From positions 1-64,000 of the forward strand of contig SIAQ01000009.1 in the NCBI GenBank assembly GCA_009697105.1: a DNA stretch of 64,000 nucleotides, in the 5' to 3' direction. Below, one piece after another: positions 49,187-57,831 of this stretch (within the stretch, counting starts at the first letter, position 1; every line of letters begins with the position of its first letter). A program made the translations under genes and the position numbers. The notes under the pieces were generated by a model that saw nothing but the letters and a program-made list of their open reading frames with translations, was not told the DNA's origin and did not search any database. The DNA comes from Gemmataceae bacterium (GTDB taxonomy: Bacteria; Planctomycetota; Planctomycetia; Gemmatales; Gemmataceae).

Positions 49187-49197
49187 GCAAGCGGCGT

Positions 49198-50370
49198 TTA
49201 CTTGTACGCCTCATATTCCTTACCGCCGAGTAATGCCGAGGCGATCTTGAGCTTCAGAATTTCATCCGTGCCTTCGTAGATTCGGCACACGCGCACGTCC
49301 ATTAAATGTCGGCCGGGGCGGTACAGCGTTGACCAGCCGCGACCGCCGAAGATTTGCACGGCATGGTCGGCGGCGGCCCACGCGGCGTTTGAGGCGTACA
49401 ACTTCGCCTGGGCGGCGAGCAGATCGGATTTTGCACGCAAGTCGGCGTTCGTCGGGTCCGCATTCGCCGCGTCCTTCGCTTCGGCGGCTTTCAGGATCAA
49501 CGCTTCGCTCGCCAGGCGTGCCATCTCGATCGCCGTCAGATGCTCCTGCACCAGCTGATGTTTGCCAATCGCCTTGCCATGCTGCGTGCGTTCCTTGGCA
49601 TAGCGGATCGTTTCGATCAAGCAATCCTCGATAACGCCAAGACAGCCGGACGCGACGCTCAGCCGCCCGCTGACGAGCGTGCCCATGGCGATGCGAAAGC
49701 CGTCGCCTTCCGGGCCAAGCAGGTTCGTCAAGGGCGTATGCAGATCGGTCATCTCGAACATGCCGGTGTTCGCGGAGTACATGCCCATCTTGGCGACGAG
49801 GTCTTCGCACGCGAAGCCGGGCTGATCGACATCGATGATGAAGGCGCTGATCCGTCCGCCCGCTTTCGGATAGGCGAAGGTGACGATGGTCGTCGCGATG
49901 CCGGCGTTGGAGATGAGATACTTCGTGCCGTCGAGCCGATAATGGTCGGCCTGCTTTTCGTAGGTGCTGGTCATCTCCAGCGGGTTGCTGCCGGCGTCCG
50001 GTTCGGTCAGGCCGAAAGCGAAAATCTTGTCTCCCTTGCACGAGGCGGGCAGGTATCGGCGTTTCTGGTCTTCGCTGCCCCATGTAATGATCGGATACTG
50101 CCCGATGCTCGTATGCCCGGAGAAGAAGGTGCGAACGCCCGTGCCCTCCTGCCCGATGCGTGCGAGCGCTTTGACGTAGGTGACGGTATCGGCGCCGCGG
50201 CCGCCGTACTCGGTCGGCACGGGCATGCCGAGGATGTTGTACTTCTGCGCCAGTGGAATCAGGTGATGATTGAAGCGATGCTCGACATAGCAAAGCTCCT
50301 CGTGTTCGCGCAACTCCTGGCAGAAGGATTCGACATCAGACAGAAGGCGACGCTGGTCGGCGGCATTCAT
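49198..50370 (-). CDS. Acyl-CoA dehydrogenase
   Basis: A 390-residue flavoprotein: MPVPTEYGGRGADTVTYV, FAFGLTEPDAGSNPLEM (FAD/substrate loop), IIDVDQPGFACEDLVAKMGM, RYAKERTQHGKAIGKHQLVQEHL, and the C-terminal FGGRGWSTLYRPGRHLMDVRVCRIYEGTDEILKL, which carries the catalytic Glu in YEGTDE. The protein is complete. It catalyses alpha,beta-desaturation of acyl-CoA, with ETF as acceptor. The chain-length class is not determined. It stands alone between MazEF and a glycosyltransferase, with no CoA-ligase or hydratase next to it. Confidence 0.95.
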   Translation of the reverse strand: MNAADQRRLLSDVESFCQELREHEELCYVEHRFNHHLIPLAQKYNILGMPVPTEYGGRGADTVTYVKALARIGQEGTGVRTFFSGHTSIGQYPIITWGSEDQKRRYLPASCKGDKIFAFGLTEPDAGSNPLEMTSTYEKQADHYRLDGTKYLISNAGIATTIVTFAYPKAGGRISAFIIDVDQPGFACEDLVAKMGMYSANTGMFEMTDLHTPLTNLLGPEGDGFRIAMGTLVSGRLSVASGCLGVIEDCLIETIRYAKERTQHGKAIGKHQLVQEHLTAIEMARLASEALILKAAEAKDAANADPTNADLRAKSDLLAAQAKLYASNAAWAAADHAVQIFGGRGWSTLYRPGRHLMDVRVCRIYEGTDEILKLKIASALLGGKEYEAYK

Positions 50371-50390
50371 GCTTCTCTCCCAATTTCAGA

Positions 50391-50474
50391 TTTCAAATTT
50401 CAGACTTCAAATTTTAGTAGCGATCATCCTAGCGGTGTATGCGTCTTTTCAATTTGCAATTTGAAATTTGCAAT
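50391..50474. repeat. aatttcaaatttcaga-type simple repeat
   Basis: Two tandem runs: tttcagatttcaaatttcag acttcaaatttt (50391-50417) and ttttcaatttgcaatttgaa atttgcaatgg (50447-50474). They resemble the ctgcaatctaaaatctgcaa run at 28411-28440. The repeat flanks the acyl-CoA dehydrogenase start. Confidence 0.7.
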
Positions 50475-50480
50475 GGTTTT

Positions 50481-51311
50481 TTACCGAATCGCCGTCGAAA
50501 GCCGATACCAGGCGCGATGCAGTCGTCCGAGAATGCGATGGCTCTTCGGTAGTTTGCGAAGCAATCGTGGCCAGCCGTTCTCGCGTTCATGGCAGCGGTA
50601 GTGCCAGTAAGCGCAGTACTGTTCGAGGTGGGCATCACCGGCGTGGCGACGGCTGACTTCGAGAATTTCGTGGAAGACCTGCATGCGCATTGACAGCGTC
50701 TTCGTCGCGGGATGGATGCGCGAGCAGGCGAGGAACTCGGGGACATGCGCGATCGCCGCCCCGCCCTGGCCGAGGCGGAGCCAATATTCGTAGTCCATCG
50801 CGCAATCGAGCGTGTCGTCAAACAGGCCGAAGCGGTCCATCGTGCGGCGGCGCCAAAAGGCGGCCGGTTGGCAGATGAAACAGGTTTCGACGAGCTGCGC
50901 AAAGGTGTAATTGCGCGTCGGGTAATCGCCGAGCGTGTGATCGTCGGCATCGATGAACCGGGCGTTGCCATAGAGCAAATCCCATTCGGGATGCTGTTGG
51001 AAATGCGCGACGACCTTTGAGACGGCGCCGGGCAAGAGCGTATCGTCGGAGTTGAGGTATGCGACGAACTCGCCTCGGCAACGTCGGAGACCCTGATTGA
51101 TGGCGTCGGTCTGCCCGCCATCGCGATGGGAATGCCAATAGTAGCGGTCGCCGTAGCTTTCGAGAATTGCGACGGAACCATCAGTCGAGCCGCCATCGAG
51201 GACAAGATATTCGATATGCGGATAGTCCTGTGTCAGCACGCTTTCGATGGTGCGGCGCAGAAACGTTGCCTGGTTGAAGGAAGGCGTAATGATCGAAACG
51301 ATCGGTCGCAT
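50481..51311 (-). CDS. Glycosyltransferase family 2
   Basis: A 276-residue GT-A-type glycosyltransferase: MRPIVSIITPSFNQATFLRRTIESVLTQDYP at the N-terminus, LVLDGGSTDGS, HSHRDGGQTDAINQGL, and the metal-binding AYLNSDDTLLPGA (the SDD motif). The acceptor half has CQPAAFWRRRTMDRFGLFD and DYEYWLRLGQ. It is complete and has no transmembrane part, so it is a cytoplasmic glycosyltransferase for surface polysaccharide or glycan. Donor and acceptor cannot be told. Neighbours are unrelated. Confidence 0.92.
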   Translation of the reverse strand: MRPIVSIITPSFNQATFLRRTIESVLTQDYPHIEYLVLDGGSTDGSVAILESYGDRYYWHSHRDGGQTDAINQGLRRCRGEFVAYLNSDDTLLPGAVSKVVAHFQQHPEWDLLYGNARFIDADDHTLGDYPTRNYTFAQLVETCFICQPAAFWRRRTMDRFGLFDDTLDCAMDYEYWLRLGQGGAAIAHVPEFLACSRIHPATKTLSMRMQVFHEILEVSRRHAGDAHLEQYCAYWHYRCHERENGWPRLLRKLPKSHRILGRLHRAWYRLSTAIR

Positions 51312-51339
51312 GGCGGAATCCTTTCCTATTCAAAACGCA

Positions 51340-51819
51340 TCACGACTCGTCGGTGAGGTCGATGCGCAATAGCTCCGTCGGCGACAGGAGATTAGCGCGA
51401 TCGAACGCCTTCTCGATCGCAACTTTGATTTCCGCATTGCGTTTCTTCACCGCCTGCATCCGTTCCACTTCTGCCGCCGATTCGGATTCGTGGGCGAGCA
51501 AATTCTTGTCATGCGTATCGACGGAGAAAACCCACAGCATTTGGCCACGATGGTCCTTCTGTTGAACGCGCAACTTCAAATGGCGGTAGCCATCGCGCCC
51601 GAGCCGAAATGCGAAGCCGACGGTACCGACTTTTTCCGGTATCAGTTCTTTACAGACCGGCAGCGAGAGTGGCGCGGGCGGCAGGTAATCCGTGACCGCT
51701 GCGTCGGGCGCGATCTCCAGGCAGGAGCGTACCGCCACCGGGATCGATGCCGACCCCGCCGGATACGCCAACTCCAGGAAAATTCGGCAGGCCTGGGCCA
51801 GGTCCCGCGTGGTAAACAA
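51340..51819 (-). CDS. Conserved hypothetical protein
   Basis: A 159-residue protein with no recognised domain. It begins FTTRDLAQACRIFLELAYP (helical), then PDAAVTDYLPPAP, a beta-rich stretch (GFAFRLGRDGYRHLKLRVQQKDHRGQMLWVFSVDTHD), and a charged helix (SESAAEVERMQAVKKRNAEIKVAIEKAFD). It reads like a planctomycete-specific small cytoplasmic protein; I recognise no function. The start is TTG 51819 after GGAA, with no ATG available upstream, so the 5' end is uncertain. It follows the glycosyltransferase across a 28-base gap and may share its transcript. Confidence 0.7.
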   Translation of the reverse strand: MFTTRDLAQACRIFLELAYPAGSASIPVAVRSCLEIAPDAAVTDYLPPAPLSLPVCKELIPEKVGTVGFAFRLGRDGYRHLKLRVQQKDHRGQMLWVFSVDTHDKNLLAHESESAAEVERMQAVKKRNAEIKVAIEKAFDRANLLSPTELLRIDLTDES

Positions 51820-51950
51820 TTCCAGGGTGCGCTCCGAGTTTCAACTGCCTTCTGGCCGAAATGATGAGCAATCGTCGCGATCGGTTAAATATCATGAGTT
51901 AGTATACCAAACAACGCGGTTGTATGCTCAATCAACACGGGAGGTGGTCG

Positions 51951-54191
51951 ATGCGAATTATTTTCGGCGTTGCATGTGTCATTTTCGTGCTTACACAGAC
52001 GTCGTATTCATCCGCGCAGACGCCCGATTTCGATAAGCTCAAGGAAAAATCGATCGCCGTCGGCGGAGGCAAAGTCGGCGAACTGCTTCGGCAGTGGTGG
52101 AAGGAAGGCACCGCCGCCGGGAACGCCGGTGACTTCTACGACAATCGCGACGGCGATCATTCGCCGCTCAACCTCTCGCCCTTCCCGCAACTTTCCGCCG
52201 TCAAATATTCGCCGGAAGACATCGCGCTTCGCAAACACTGGGCGGCGGCGCGCGTCGTTCGACCTCACGTCACGTTTGGCAACTCGTCCACCTCCGCACC
52301 GGCGCATCTGGGCGGCAGCAACCCGCGCTCGCTCACCGTCTCGCCGCTCGGGCTGACGTTGCTTTCCGAACACTATCGCAAGAACAACGTCTACATCTAT
52401 CCCGAACATCGCGATCACGATCCGGGACACAACGGCAAAAACGACGGCTTCGGCGACCTCTACCCCACCAACACGCCGTACCTCTTCATCTCGCAAGGTT
52501 CCTCCGGTTCCGATCAACCATTCATGCGGATGATGCCGTCCGTCCTTGCCGCATTTCGGCCTGAAGTCAAGCGGAAGCTCATCGAGACCGGCACGCTCAT
52601 GCCGACGATTCAGATGCTCTTTCGCTCAACGAATAAGCACCTGAAAGATCCCAAGGAATATCTGACGGGCAAAGCGCATCCATCGGTCTTCGAGGGCAGC
52701 TGGGTCGATGAACTGGCGATCGTGCAAAAAGCCCACGCGCTGGAGTTGAACGCTCTCCCGCCGATCGTGCAGATGCGGGTGTTGGAGGAAAACAAAGCGA
52801 TCCCAGGCATCGACTTCATCGATCTCGCGACATCCGAGATTATTGGCACCACGCCGGCGTGCATCGCTCGTGTGTATCGCAGCAAGGCCCAGAAGCAGCG
52901 CATCGTCGTCAGTGCCGATGCGAGTTTCGATCTGAACAAGAGCAAGCTGACCTATACCTGGGTGATCCTGCGCGGCGATGCTGACAAGATCAAGATTGTT
53001 CCCAAGAACGATGATCCCTCTACTGCGGAGATCACCGTTGCGTATCACGAACGCAGGCCGATCGCGCCAGGCTCGGCGATGGAGTCGAACCGCGTCGATA
53101 TCGGCGTGTTCGTGCACAATGGCACACATTATTCGGCGCCGGGCTTCGTCACCTTCACCACGCTCGATCGCGAAGTTCGCACCTACAGCACCGAGGGCAA
53201 ACCGCTCGAGGTTGCTCACGGCACGGGCGAGACCGATGTGCGCGTGCCGAACTGGGAGAAGCTACTCGCGTTTCTCGCCAACGATCTGGTCGCTGGCTCG
53301 ATGTTGCAATTGACGAAAGTCCACAAGGAGACGCTACGACGACTGGCTGACGAGCAACAGGGTTTGGTCGACGAAATTGTTCGCATTCAAGCGGAATCGA
53401 AAGTCGCTGAGAAGGTGGCCAAGGACTCACCCGACAAGGCGAAGGCGAGCAAGGAACTCGACGCCCTGCGCCAGCGCATCGTCAAAGCCCAGAAATCTGC
53501 AAGCGATTTGATCGACCGCAAAAATGATTCACTCGGCGCGTCGCCACGGCAATTCTTCAATACGCGATTCGAGGCGTTGACCAAAGATCCGTTGTTTACG
53601 TTGACGCATCAGGATTGGCTGAAGAAAGCCCGCACACCCGCCAACGAAGCACGCTTCAAGGCGACTTGGCAACGGCTCGTTCACTTCGGTATCGCAACAT
53701 CGAACGAAACGCTGACGCCGTTGTTGCCGAGCGGCAAGTCGCTCGCCGATGCGATTTGGACGCGGTTCGAGCGGTCGCAACTCGAAATGGTGCATGCGAC
53801 TCTGCTCGCGGACCTGGCGTTCCCCGGCTTGTTGCAGGCTGGCTATCAACTCAACTACGTCGATCACCGGCTGTCGGTTGCACGCGAATGGCGTGACGTT
53901 TTCCGCCATGATTCTCGCGGCGAGTACATTGGCTGGATGCGCTATTCGAGCGATGGCGTGCAATTATTCAACCATGAGGGCCTGCTCGCCGTCGAGAAGG
54001 ACCTGCAATGGCGTGTTGTGAAAGGACGAATCGTGCGCTATGATCAGAATCCCGCAAAGACGAAAGGCCCGAACCTGAACCCACTGCGCATCGATCTCGA
54101 CGACACAATCGTCCGCTACGAATTCGACAGCCCTGCCGACATGCGTGGCCGCCGCGCGGGCATGGAACCGGCGAAGGATGCGAAGAAATAG
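51951..54191 (+). CDS. Large secreted protein, unknown function
   Basis: A 746-residue exported protein with a signal peptide (MRIIFGVACVIFVLTQTSYSSAQ); GGGAGG 7 bases upstream fixes ATG 51951. The N-terminal half (~20-330) is rich in DxDxG-like and aromatic motifs (YPEHRDHDPGHNGKNDGFGDLYPTNTPYLF). A PKD/Ig-like strand set follows (~330-420: TPACIARVYRSKAQKQRIVVSADASFDLNKSKLTYTWVILRGD). A coiled coil spans ~470-530. The C-terminal part (~540-746) is alpha/beta (LFTLTHQDWLKKARTPANEARF, LLPSGKSLADAIWTRFER). No catalytic motif is certain. It stands alone. Confidence 0.8.
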   Translation: MRIIFGVACVIFVLTQTSYSSAQTPDFDKLKEKSIAVGGGKVGELLRQWWKEGTAAGNAGDFYDNRDGDHSPLNLSPFPQLSAVKYSPEDIALRKHWAAARVVRPHVTFGNSSTSAPAHLGGSNPRSLTVSPLGLTLLSEHYRKNNVYIYPEHRDHDPGHNGKNDGFGDLYPTNTPYLFISQGSSGSDQPFMRMMPSVLAAFRPEVKRKLIETGTLMPTIQMLFRSTNKHLKDPKEYLTGKAHPSVFEGSWVDELAIVQKAHALELNALPPIVQMRVLEENKAIPGIDFIDLATSEIIGTTPACIARVYRSKAQKQRIVVSADASFDLNKSKLTYTWVILRGDADKIKIVPKNDDPSTAEITVAYHERRPIAPGSAMESNRVDIGVFVHNGTHYSAPGFVTFTTLDREVRTYSTEGKPLEVAHGTGETDVRVPNWEKLLAFLANDLVAGSMLQLTKVHKETLRRLADEQQGLVDEIVRIQAESKVAEKVAKDSPDKAKASKELDALRQRIVKAQKSASDLIDRKNDSLGASPRQFFNTRFEALTKDPLFTLTHQDWLKKARTPANEARFKATWQRLVHFGIATSNETLTPLLPSGKSLADAIWTRFERSQLEMVHATLLADLAFPGLLQAGYQLNYVDHRLSVAREWRDVFRHDSRGEYIGWMRYSSDGVQLFNHEGLLAVEKDLQWRVVKGRIVRYDQNPAKTKGPNLNPLRIDLDDTIVRYEFDSPADMRGRRAGMEPAKDAKK

Positions 54192-54202
54192 AGGAGATTT
54201 TC

Positions 54203-54254
54203 CCGCTTGTGTTTAGCGCTCGGAATATCCCACGCGAACGCTAAACGCAAGCGG
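54203..54254. repeat. Intergenic inverted repeat (family A)
   Basis: Arms of ~20 bases (ccgcttgtgtttagcgctcg / gcgaacgctaaacgcaagcg g), loop ~11 bases, between the stop of the 746-residue protein gene and glycerate kinase. The flank ttagcgctcgga.tatccca is shared with the copy at 1069. Confidence 0.88.
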
Positions 54255-54283
54255 AATAATCACCAACCAACGAGATATATACC

Positions 54284-55594
54284 ATGACCTCGCCATTGCG
54301 TCAACACGCCCGTGCGATCTGGGACGCTGCCGTCAACGCGGTGAAACCCGAACCGCTCGTGGCGACGGCGCTTGCTGAATTGGGCGATGCCATTCGATCC
54401 GCGCGGCGGATTATCGTGCTCGGCGCAGGCAAGGCGGGCGCGGCGATGGCGGCAGCGGTGGAGGTCGCACTGGCGGACCGGCTCGATCGCGTCGAGGGCA
54501 TCGTCAACGTGCCCGCCGATGCCGTTCGCCCGCTTCAACGCATTCGCTTGAATGCCGCGCGACCGTCGATGACGAATTTCCCGACCGCTGACGGTGTGCG
54601 CGGCGCCGAGGAGATGCTGCGTCTCGCGCGATCGGCGGGGCCTGACGACATCGCACTCTGTCTCTTGTCCGGCGGCGGGTCGGCGTTGCTACCCGCACCG
54701 GCGTCTGGGGTTTCGCTCGCAGACAAGCTGGCAGTGACGAAGCTGCTGCACCAGTGCGGCACGACCATCAACGAAATGAACGCCGTGCGCAAGCATCTCA
54801 GTGCCATCAAGGGCGGCCGGCTGGCTCAGGCGTTTACCGGCCGAGCGCTGGTCAGCCTCATCATTTCCGATGTCATCGGCGATCCGCTTGATGTCATCGC
54901 ATCCGGGCCGACCGCGCCGGATACTTCAACATTTGCGGAGTCGCTGGCAATCCTCGACCGCTACGGCATCGCGCATCGCACACCCGCTGCGGTAGTCAAA
55001 CATCTCCGCTGCGGCGCGGCTGGCGACATCGGAGAAACGCCGAAGACGTTGCCGGCCAACATGCGCAATCTGGTGCTGGGCAACAACGCAAAAGCGTTGG
55101 CGGTCGCGCAAGCGAAGGCAGAATCGCTCGGCTATCGCGTCGTCAATCTCGGCTCGTACATCGAAGGCGAGACTCGGCACGTCGCCATCATGCATGCCGG
55201 CATCGCCCGCTCGCTGCGCGATCAGCACGTCCCGATCGCGCCGCCGGTTTGTTTGCTAAGCGGCGGCGAAACCACGGTCACGCTGTGCGACAAGCCAGGT
55301 AACGGCGGACGCAATCAGGAGTTCGTCCTCGCGGCATTGTCGAAACTCGGTGCGATGCCGAATGTCGTGATCCTCAGCGGCGGCACCGACGGCGAAGACG
55401 GCCCAACCGACGCCGCCGGCGCCTGCGCGGATGCGCAGACGTTGCAGCGTGCCCAGGCGCTCGGTCTGAACGGTGAGAATTTTCTGCGCCGTAATGATGC
55501 CTATCCGTTTTTCGATGCGACTGGAGATCTGCTCAAGACGGGATTGACGCAGACAAATGTGATGGACGTGCGAGTGATTCTGATGGGAACGTAA
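54284..55594 (+). CDS. Glycerate 2-kinase (GckA/TtuD family)
   Basis: A 436-residue DUF4147/MOFRL-type glycerate kinase: IIVLGAGKAGAAMAAAVEVAL near the N-terminus, NFPTADGVRGAEEMLRLA, ALCLLSGGGSALLPAPASGVSLADKL (the SGGGSA loop), NAVRKHLSAIKGGRLA, SDVIGDPLDVIASGPTAPD and the C-terminal MOFRL part LLSGGETTV, GNGGRNQEFVLAAL, GTDGEDGPTDAAGA. It phosphorylates D-glycerate at O2 in glycerate/tartronate metabolism. Complete. It is a candidate downstream enzyme of sugar-acid breakdown, but it is not in an operon. Confidence 0.95.
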   Translation: MTSPLRQHARAIWDAAVNAVKPEPLVATALAELGDAIRSARRIIVLGAGKAGAAMAAAVEVALADRLDRVEGIVNVPADAVRPLQRIRLNAARPSMTNFPTADGVRGAEEMLRLARSAGPDDIALCLLSGGGSALLPAPASGVSLADKLAVTKLLHQCGTTINEMNAVRKHLSAIKGGRLAQAFTGRALVSLIISDVIGDPLDVIASGPTAPDTSTFAESLAILDRYGIAHRTPAAVVKHLRCGAAGDIGETPKTLPANMRNLVLGNNAKALAVAQAKAESLGYRVVNLGSYIEGETRHVAIMHAGIARSLRDQHVPIAPPVCLLSGGETTVTLCDKPGNGGRNQEFVLAALSKLGAMPNVVILSGGTDGEDGPTDAAGACADAQTLQRAQALGLNGENFLRRNDAYPFFDATGDLLKTGLTQTNVMDVRVILMGT

Positions 55595-55599
55595 CGTTG

Positions 55600-55740
55600 T
55601 CAGAGCCGCGCACGAAGTAAGCGATTTTGAATATGCAAATCGCGATGTATTTTGACACTTCTCGCTGATCTCCACCAGAAACTTCACGACAGGGAACCCA
55701 GCGCGGCCAAGCCGCGCTGGGTTCCCTGTCGTGAAGTTTC
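55600..55740. repeat. Family F arm plus perfect 30-bp palindrome
   Basis: A single family F arm (tcagagccgcgcacgaagta agcga) lies at 55600-55624, just after the glycerate kinase stop. At 55678-55740 a perfect inverted repeat has 30-base arms (gaaacttcacgacagggaac ccagcgcggc / complement) with only a 3-base loop (caa), the most perfect hairpin of the window. It lies between convergent genes and could be a bidirectional terminator. Confidence 0.9.
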
Positions 55741-55760
55741 CCAGCTTTCCTCGGTGGCGG

Positions 55761-56018
55761 TCACATCCCAGCAAGCATCGCCATCGAGAGTTGGCCAAGG
55801 CTTTCCTCGCTTACCGCAACCGGCTCGCCGCACTCCGGGCAGAAGATGTGGCCGTCGTTGGTGAGGCTGGAAAAGATCATGTCCTCGAAGGTCGCGCCGT
55901 CGCCGAGCGCGTACCACGGGCCTTTCTCGAACATCAGATCGGTCACCTCATTTGCTGATAGGTTGGGCGGGGCGACGAATCGGCAGGCACAGCATTCACA
56001 GTATAATTCGATCTGCAT
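55761..56018 (-). CDS. Small zinc-ribbon protein
   Basis: An 85-residue protein with two Cys pairs: YCECCACRF (CxCC.C) at the N-terminus and IFCPECGEPVAV (CPxCG) near residue 60. This forms a zinc-ribbon-like fold with an insertion (NEVTDLMFEKGPWYALGDGATFEDMIFSSL). It is probably a small regulatory or nucleic-acid-binding protein. GGAG 7 bases upstream fixes ATG 56018. No closer family was recognised. It faces glycerate kinase convergently across the palindrome at 55678-55740. Confidence 0.75.
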   Translation of the reverse strand: MQIELYCECCACRFVAPPNLSANEVTDLMFEKGPWYALGDGATFEDMIFSSLTNDGHIFCPECGEPVAVSEESLGQLSMAMLAGM

Positions 56019-56280
56019 GGCAAAGCTCCGTGGGTTGATTTCCTTTGGGCGGGAAATCCAAACGCAATACCAATGCCACGAATTGAATACTGGCCTTGAT
56101 TTTTTTCTCCTGAGACGCAACAGGTTATTTAGCAATGAGATGCGTTACAAATAATCGGAAACTTACCATCGGCGGCTTGCGGGGTTTGGAAACTATTTTC
56201 GCCGTGGAGGTGTTTTGCGAGGAGTGAATCTGGAAGTTGTTACAATGCTTGAATTGTAAAAATGGCAATGGAGAAACCTG

Positions 56281-56370
56281 CAAGCCCCAGGAGGAGCGTC
56301 AGCGATTCCTGGGGGTGAAAGCGCCCGTGAATTTACCCCCAGGAATCGCTGACGCTCCTCCTGGGGCTTG
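56281..56370. repeat. Palindrome with 36-base perfect arms
   Basis: Arms caagccccaggaggagcgtc agcgattcctgggggt and its exact complement, loop ~18 bases, ending 6 bases before the stop codon of the minus-strand gene 56376-57593. It probably acts as that gene's terminator. The gap 56019-56280 otherwise shows no gene. Confidence 0.92.
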
Positions 56371-56375
56371 GGTGC

Positions 56376-57593
56376 TTATTCTTTCCGCTGGGCTTCCATC
56401 GCGATGTCGAAGTTGGCGACGGCGGCGTAGATGGCGCGATACTCGGATTCATCGGTCGGGCCGGCCGGGCCGACGTTGAGGGCGTTGTCGATCAGGAATT
56501 CAACGACATCCTGAATTGGCTTCCTGCCGCCGATGAAATGCTGGTACTTCGCCTGCCAGACCGCTTCGCCTTTTTCGAGGGCGGTCTGGGCCTGGATCAC
56601 TTCGTTCAGGAATCGACGGGCCTCGGAATAGTGGGCGGTCGAGATTTCGTTGGCGCGATCGATCAACTCGCGTCGCATCTCTTTGAACTGGGCTTGTTGA
56701 TCGCGAACGGCCGGCACGTCGGCCTTGCCGTTATAGGTGTTCATGACGGCGGCTTGTAGAACGCGGTCCCACGTTCTTTGTTGTTCGAGCGTCAGTTTCT
56801 CGGTCAGCGCGGTGGGCCAGGTCACACGTCCGTTGTCGCGAAGGATGCCCAGGCCAACGTGGTTCTTCGTCACGTTCAGATGCCCGAGAACCGTTTCGGT
56901 AAGAACGATCGGTTCGATCGTGGTCTTGTTTTTCAGATGCTTGCGAAGATCATTGACGAGATAATTCACTGCCTTTCCCCTGGAGATTTCGCCGGGCAGC
57001 GACGCGGTTTGCATGCGTTTCAACGTCAACTTCTCAATTCGTTCTCGCTCTTGCGCGGCCGTCGGCGTGTTCGCTTTGATGTAAGCCTCGATTTCAAAGG
57101 CTTTCTTTTTGGTATCCAGTCGAGCCTGCAGTGCTTGCTTGCGAAGGATTCGCGCTTGCTCAGAGCTGTTCACGGTGCTGCCGTAGGCGCGAAGCAAATC
57201 CGCTTGGCCCATGGTGCCATAGGTATCGTAATAATGCGAATACGGGTTGTATGGGTTCAGCAACCCCGCGCCGCCGATGCCGTAGCCCGGCGAAGTCGAT
57301 GAATAGGGATTGCCCATGGAACCGTAGGGATCCGTGGGTCCGATCGGCGGCAGATACGCTTGGCCGTACGTACCCGAGTTCAGATACGCCTGCGGATTCG
57401 CATTGAAGTAGCCGCGAGTCGCCTGCGCCGCCCACATCTGCCGCGCCATCCACGCCTGCTGATTGAGCTGCGCTTGATAATAATAGGCGACATACGGGTT
57501 GTAGTTGTACTGAGCACGCACTTCCGTGGCGGCACTCGCGATCACACCCGCCACTAGCATGGCGGAAAGGAACGGTCTTCGCATCACGATCAT
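56376..57593 (-). CDS. Secreted Tyr/Gln/Asn-rich protein, unknown function
   Basis: A 405-residue protein with a signal peptide (RRPFLSAMLVAGVIASAATEVRA). A low-complexity region rich in Tyr, Asn, Gln, Gly and Pro follows (~26-135; YNYNPYVAYYYQAQLNQQ, PYSSTSPGYGIGGAG). A helical C-terminal half comes next (~140-405; ARILRKQALQARLDTKKKAFEIEAYIKA, KLTLEQQRTWDRVLQAAVM). No catalytic motif is seen. Such Tyr-rich exported planctomycete proteins are common and of unknown role; surface or matrix function is a guess. GAGGTGGGCC precedes ATG 57593. Confidence 0.8.
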   Translation of the reverse strand: MIVMRRPFLSAMLVAGVIASAATEVRAQYNYNPYVAYYYQAQLNQQAWMARQMWAAQATRGYFNANPQAYLNSGTYGQAYLPPIGPTDPYGSMGNPYSSTSPGYGIGGAGLLNPYNPYSHYYDTYGTMGQADLLRAYGSTVNSSEQARILRKQALQARLDTKKKAFEIEAYIKANTPTAAQERERIEKLTLKRMQTASLPGEISRGKAVNYLVNDLRKHLKNKTTIEPIVLTETVLGHLNVTKNHVGLGILRDNGRVTWPTALTEKLTLEQQRTWDRVLQAAVMNTYNGKADVPAVRDQQAQFKEMRRELIDRANEISTAHYSEARRFLNEVIQAQTALEKGEAVWQAKYQHFIGGRKPIQDVVEFLIDNALNVGPAGPTDESEYRAIYAAVANFDIAMEAQRKE

Positions 57594-57831
57594 GGCCCAC
57601 CTCGTTTTCGGGCGACCGGATTGGATTGGAAATGTGAACCTTGGCGACCTGACGTCGTTCTCTCCTGGTTATATTATACTTCGCATGGTCAGAATTGGGG
57701 CATTTCGTTCTTTGAACATAGTTCGCCATTTGTGGCGGGAAGTCGGACAACGCGCCGTGAATGGCGGGCTATATTAAAGAATCTCCGACACCAGCGCTAA
57801 GCCGCAAACGGGAAACGATAAGGAGCAACCG

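Noticed and set aside
49262-50293. 343-codon frame inside the acyl-CoA dehydrogenase gene
   Set aside because: Same strand but other frame; Arg-rich shadow of a gene with clear catalytic motifs.
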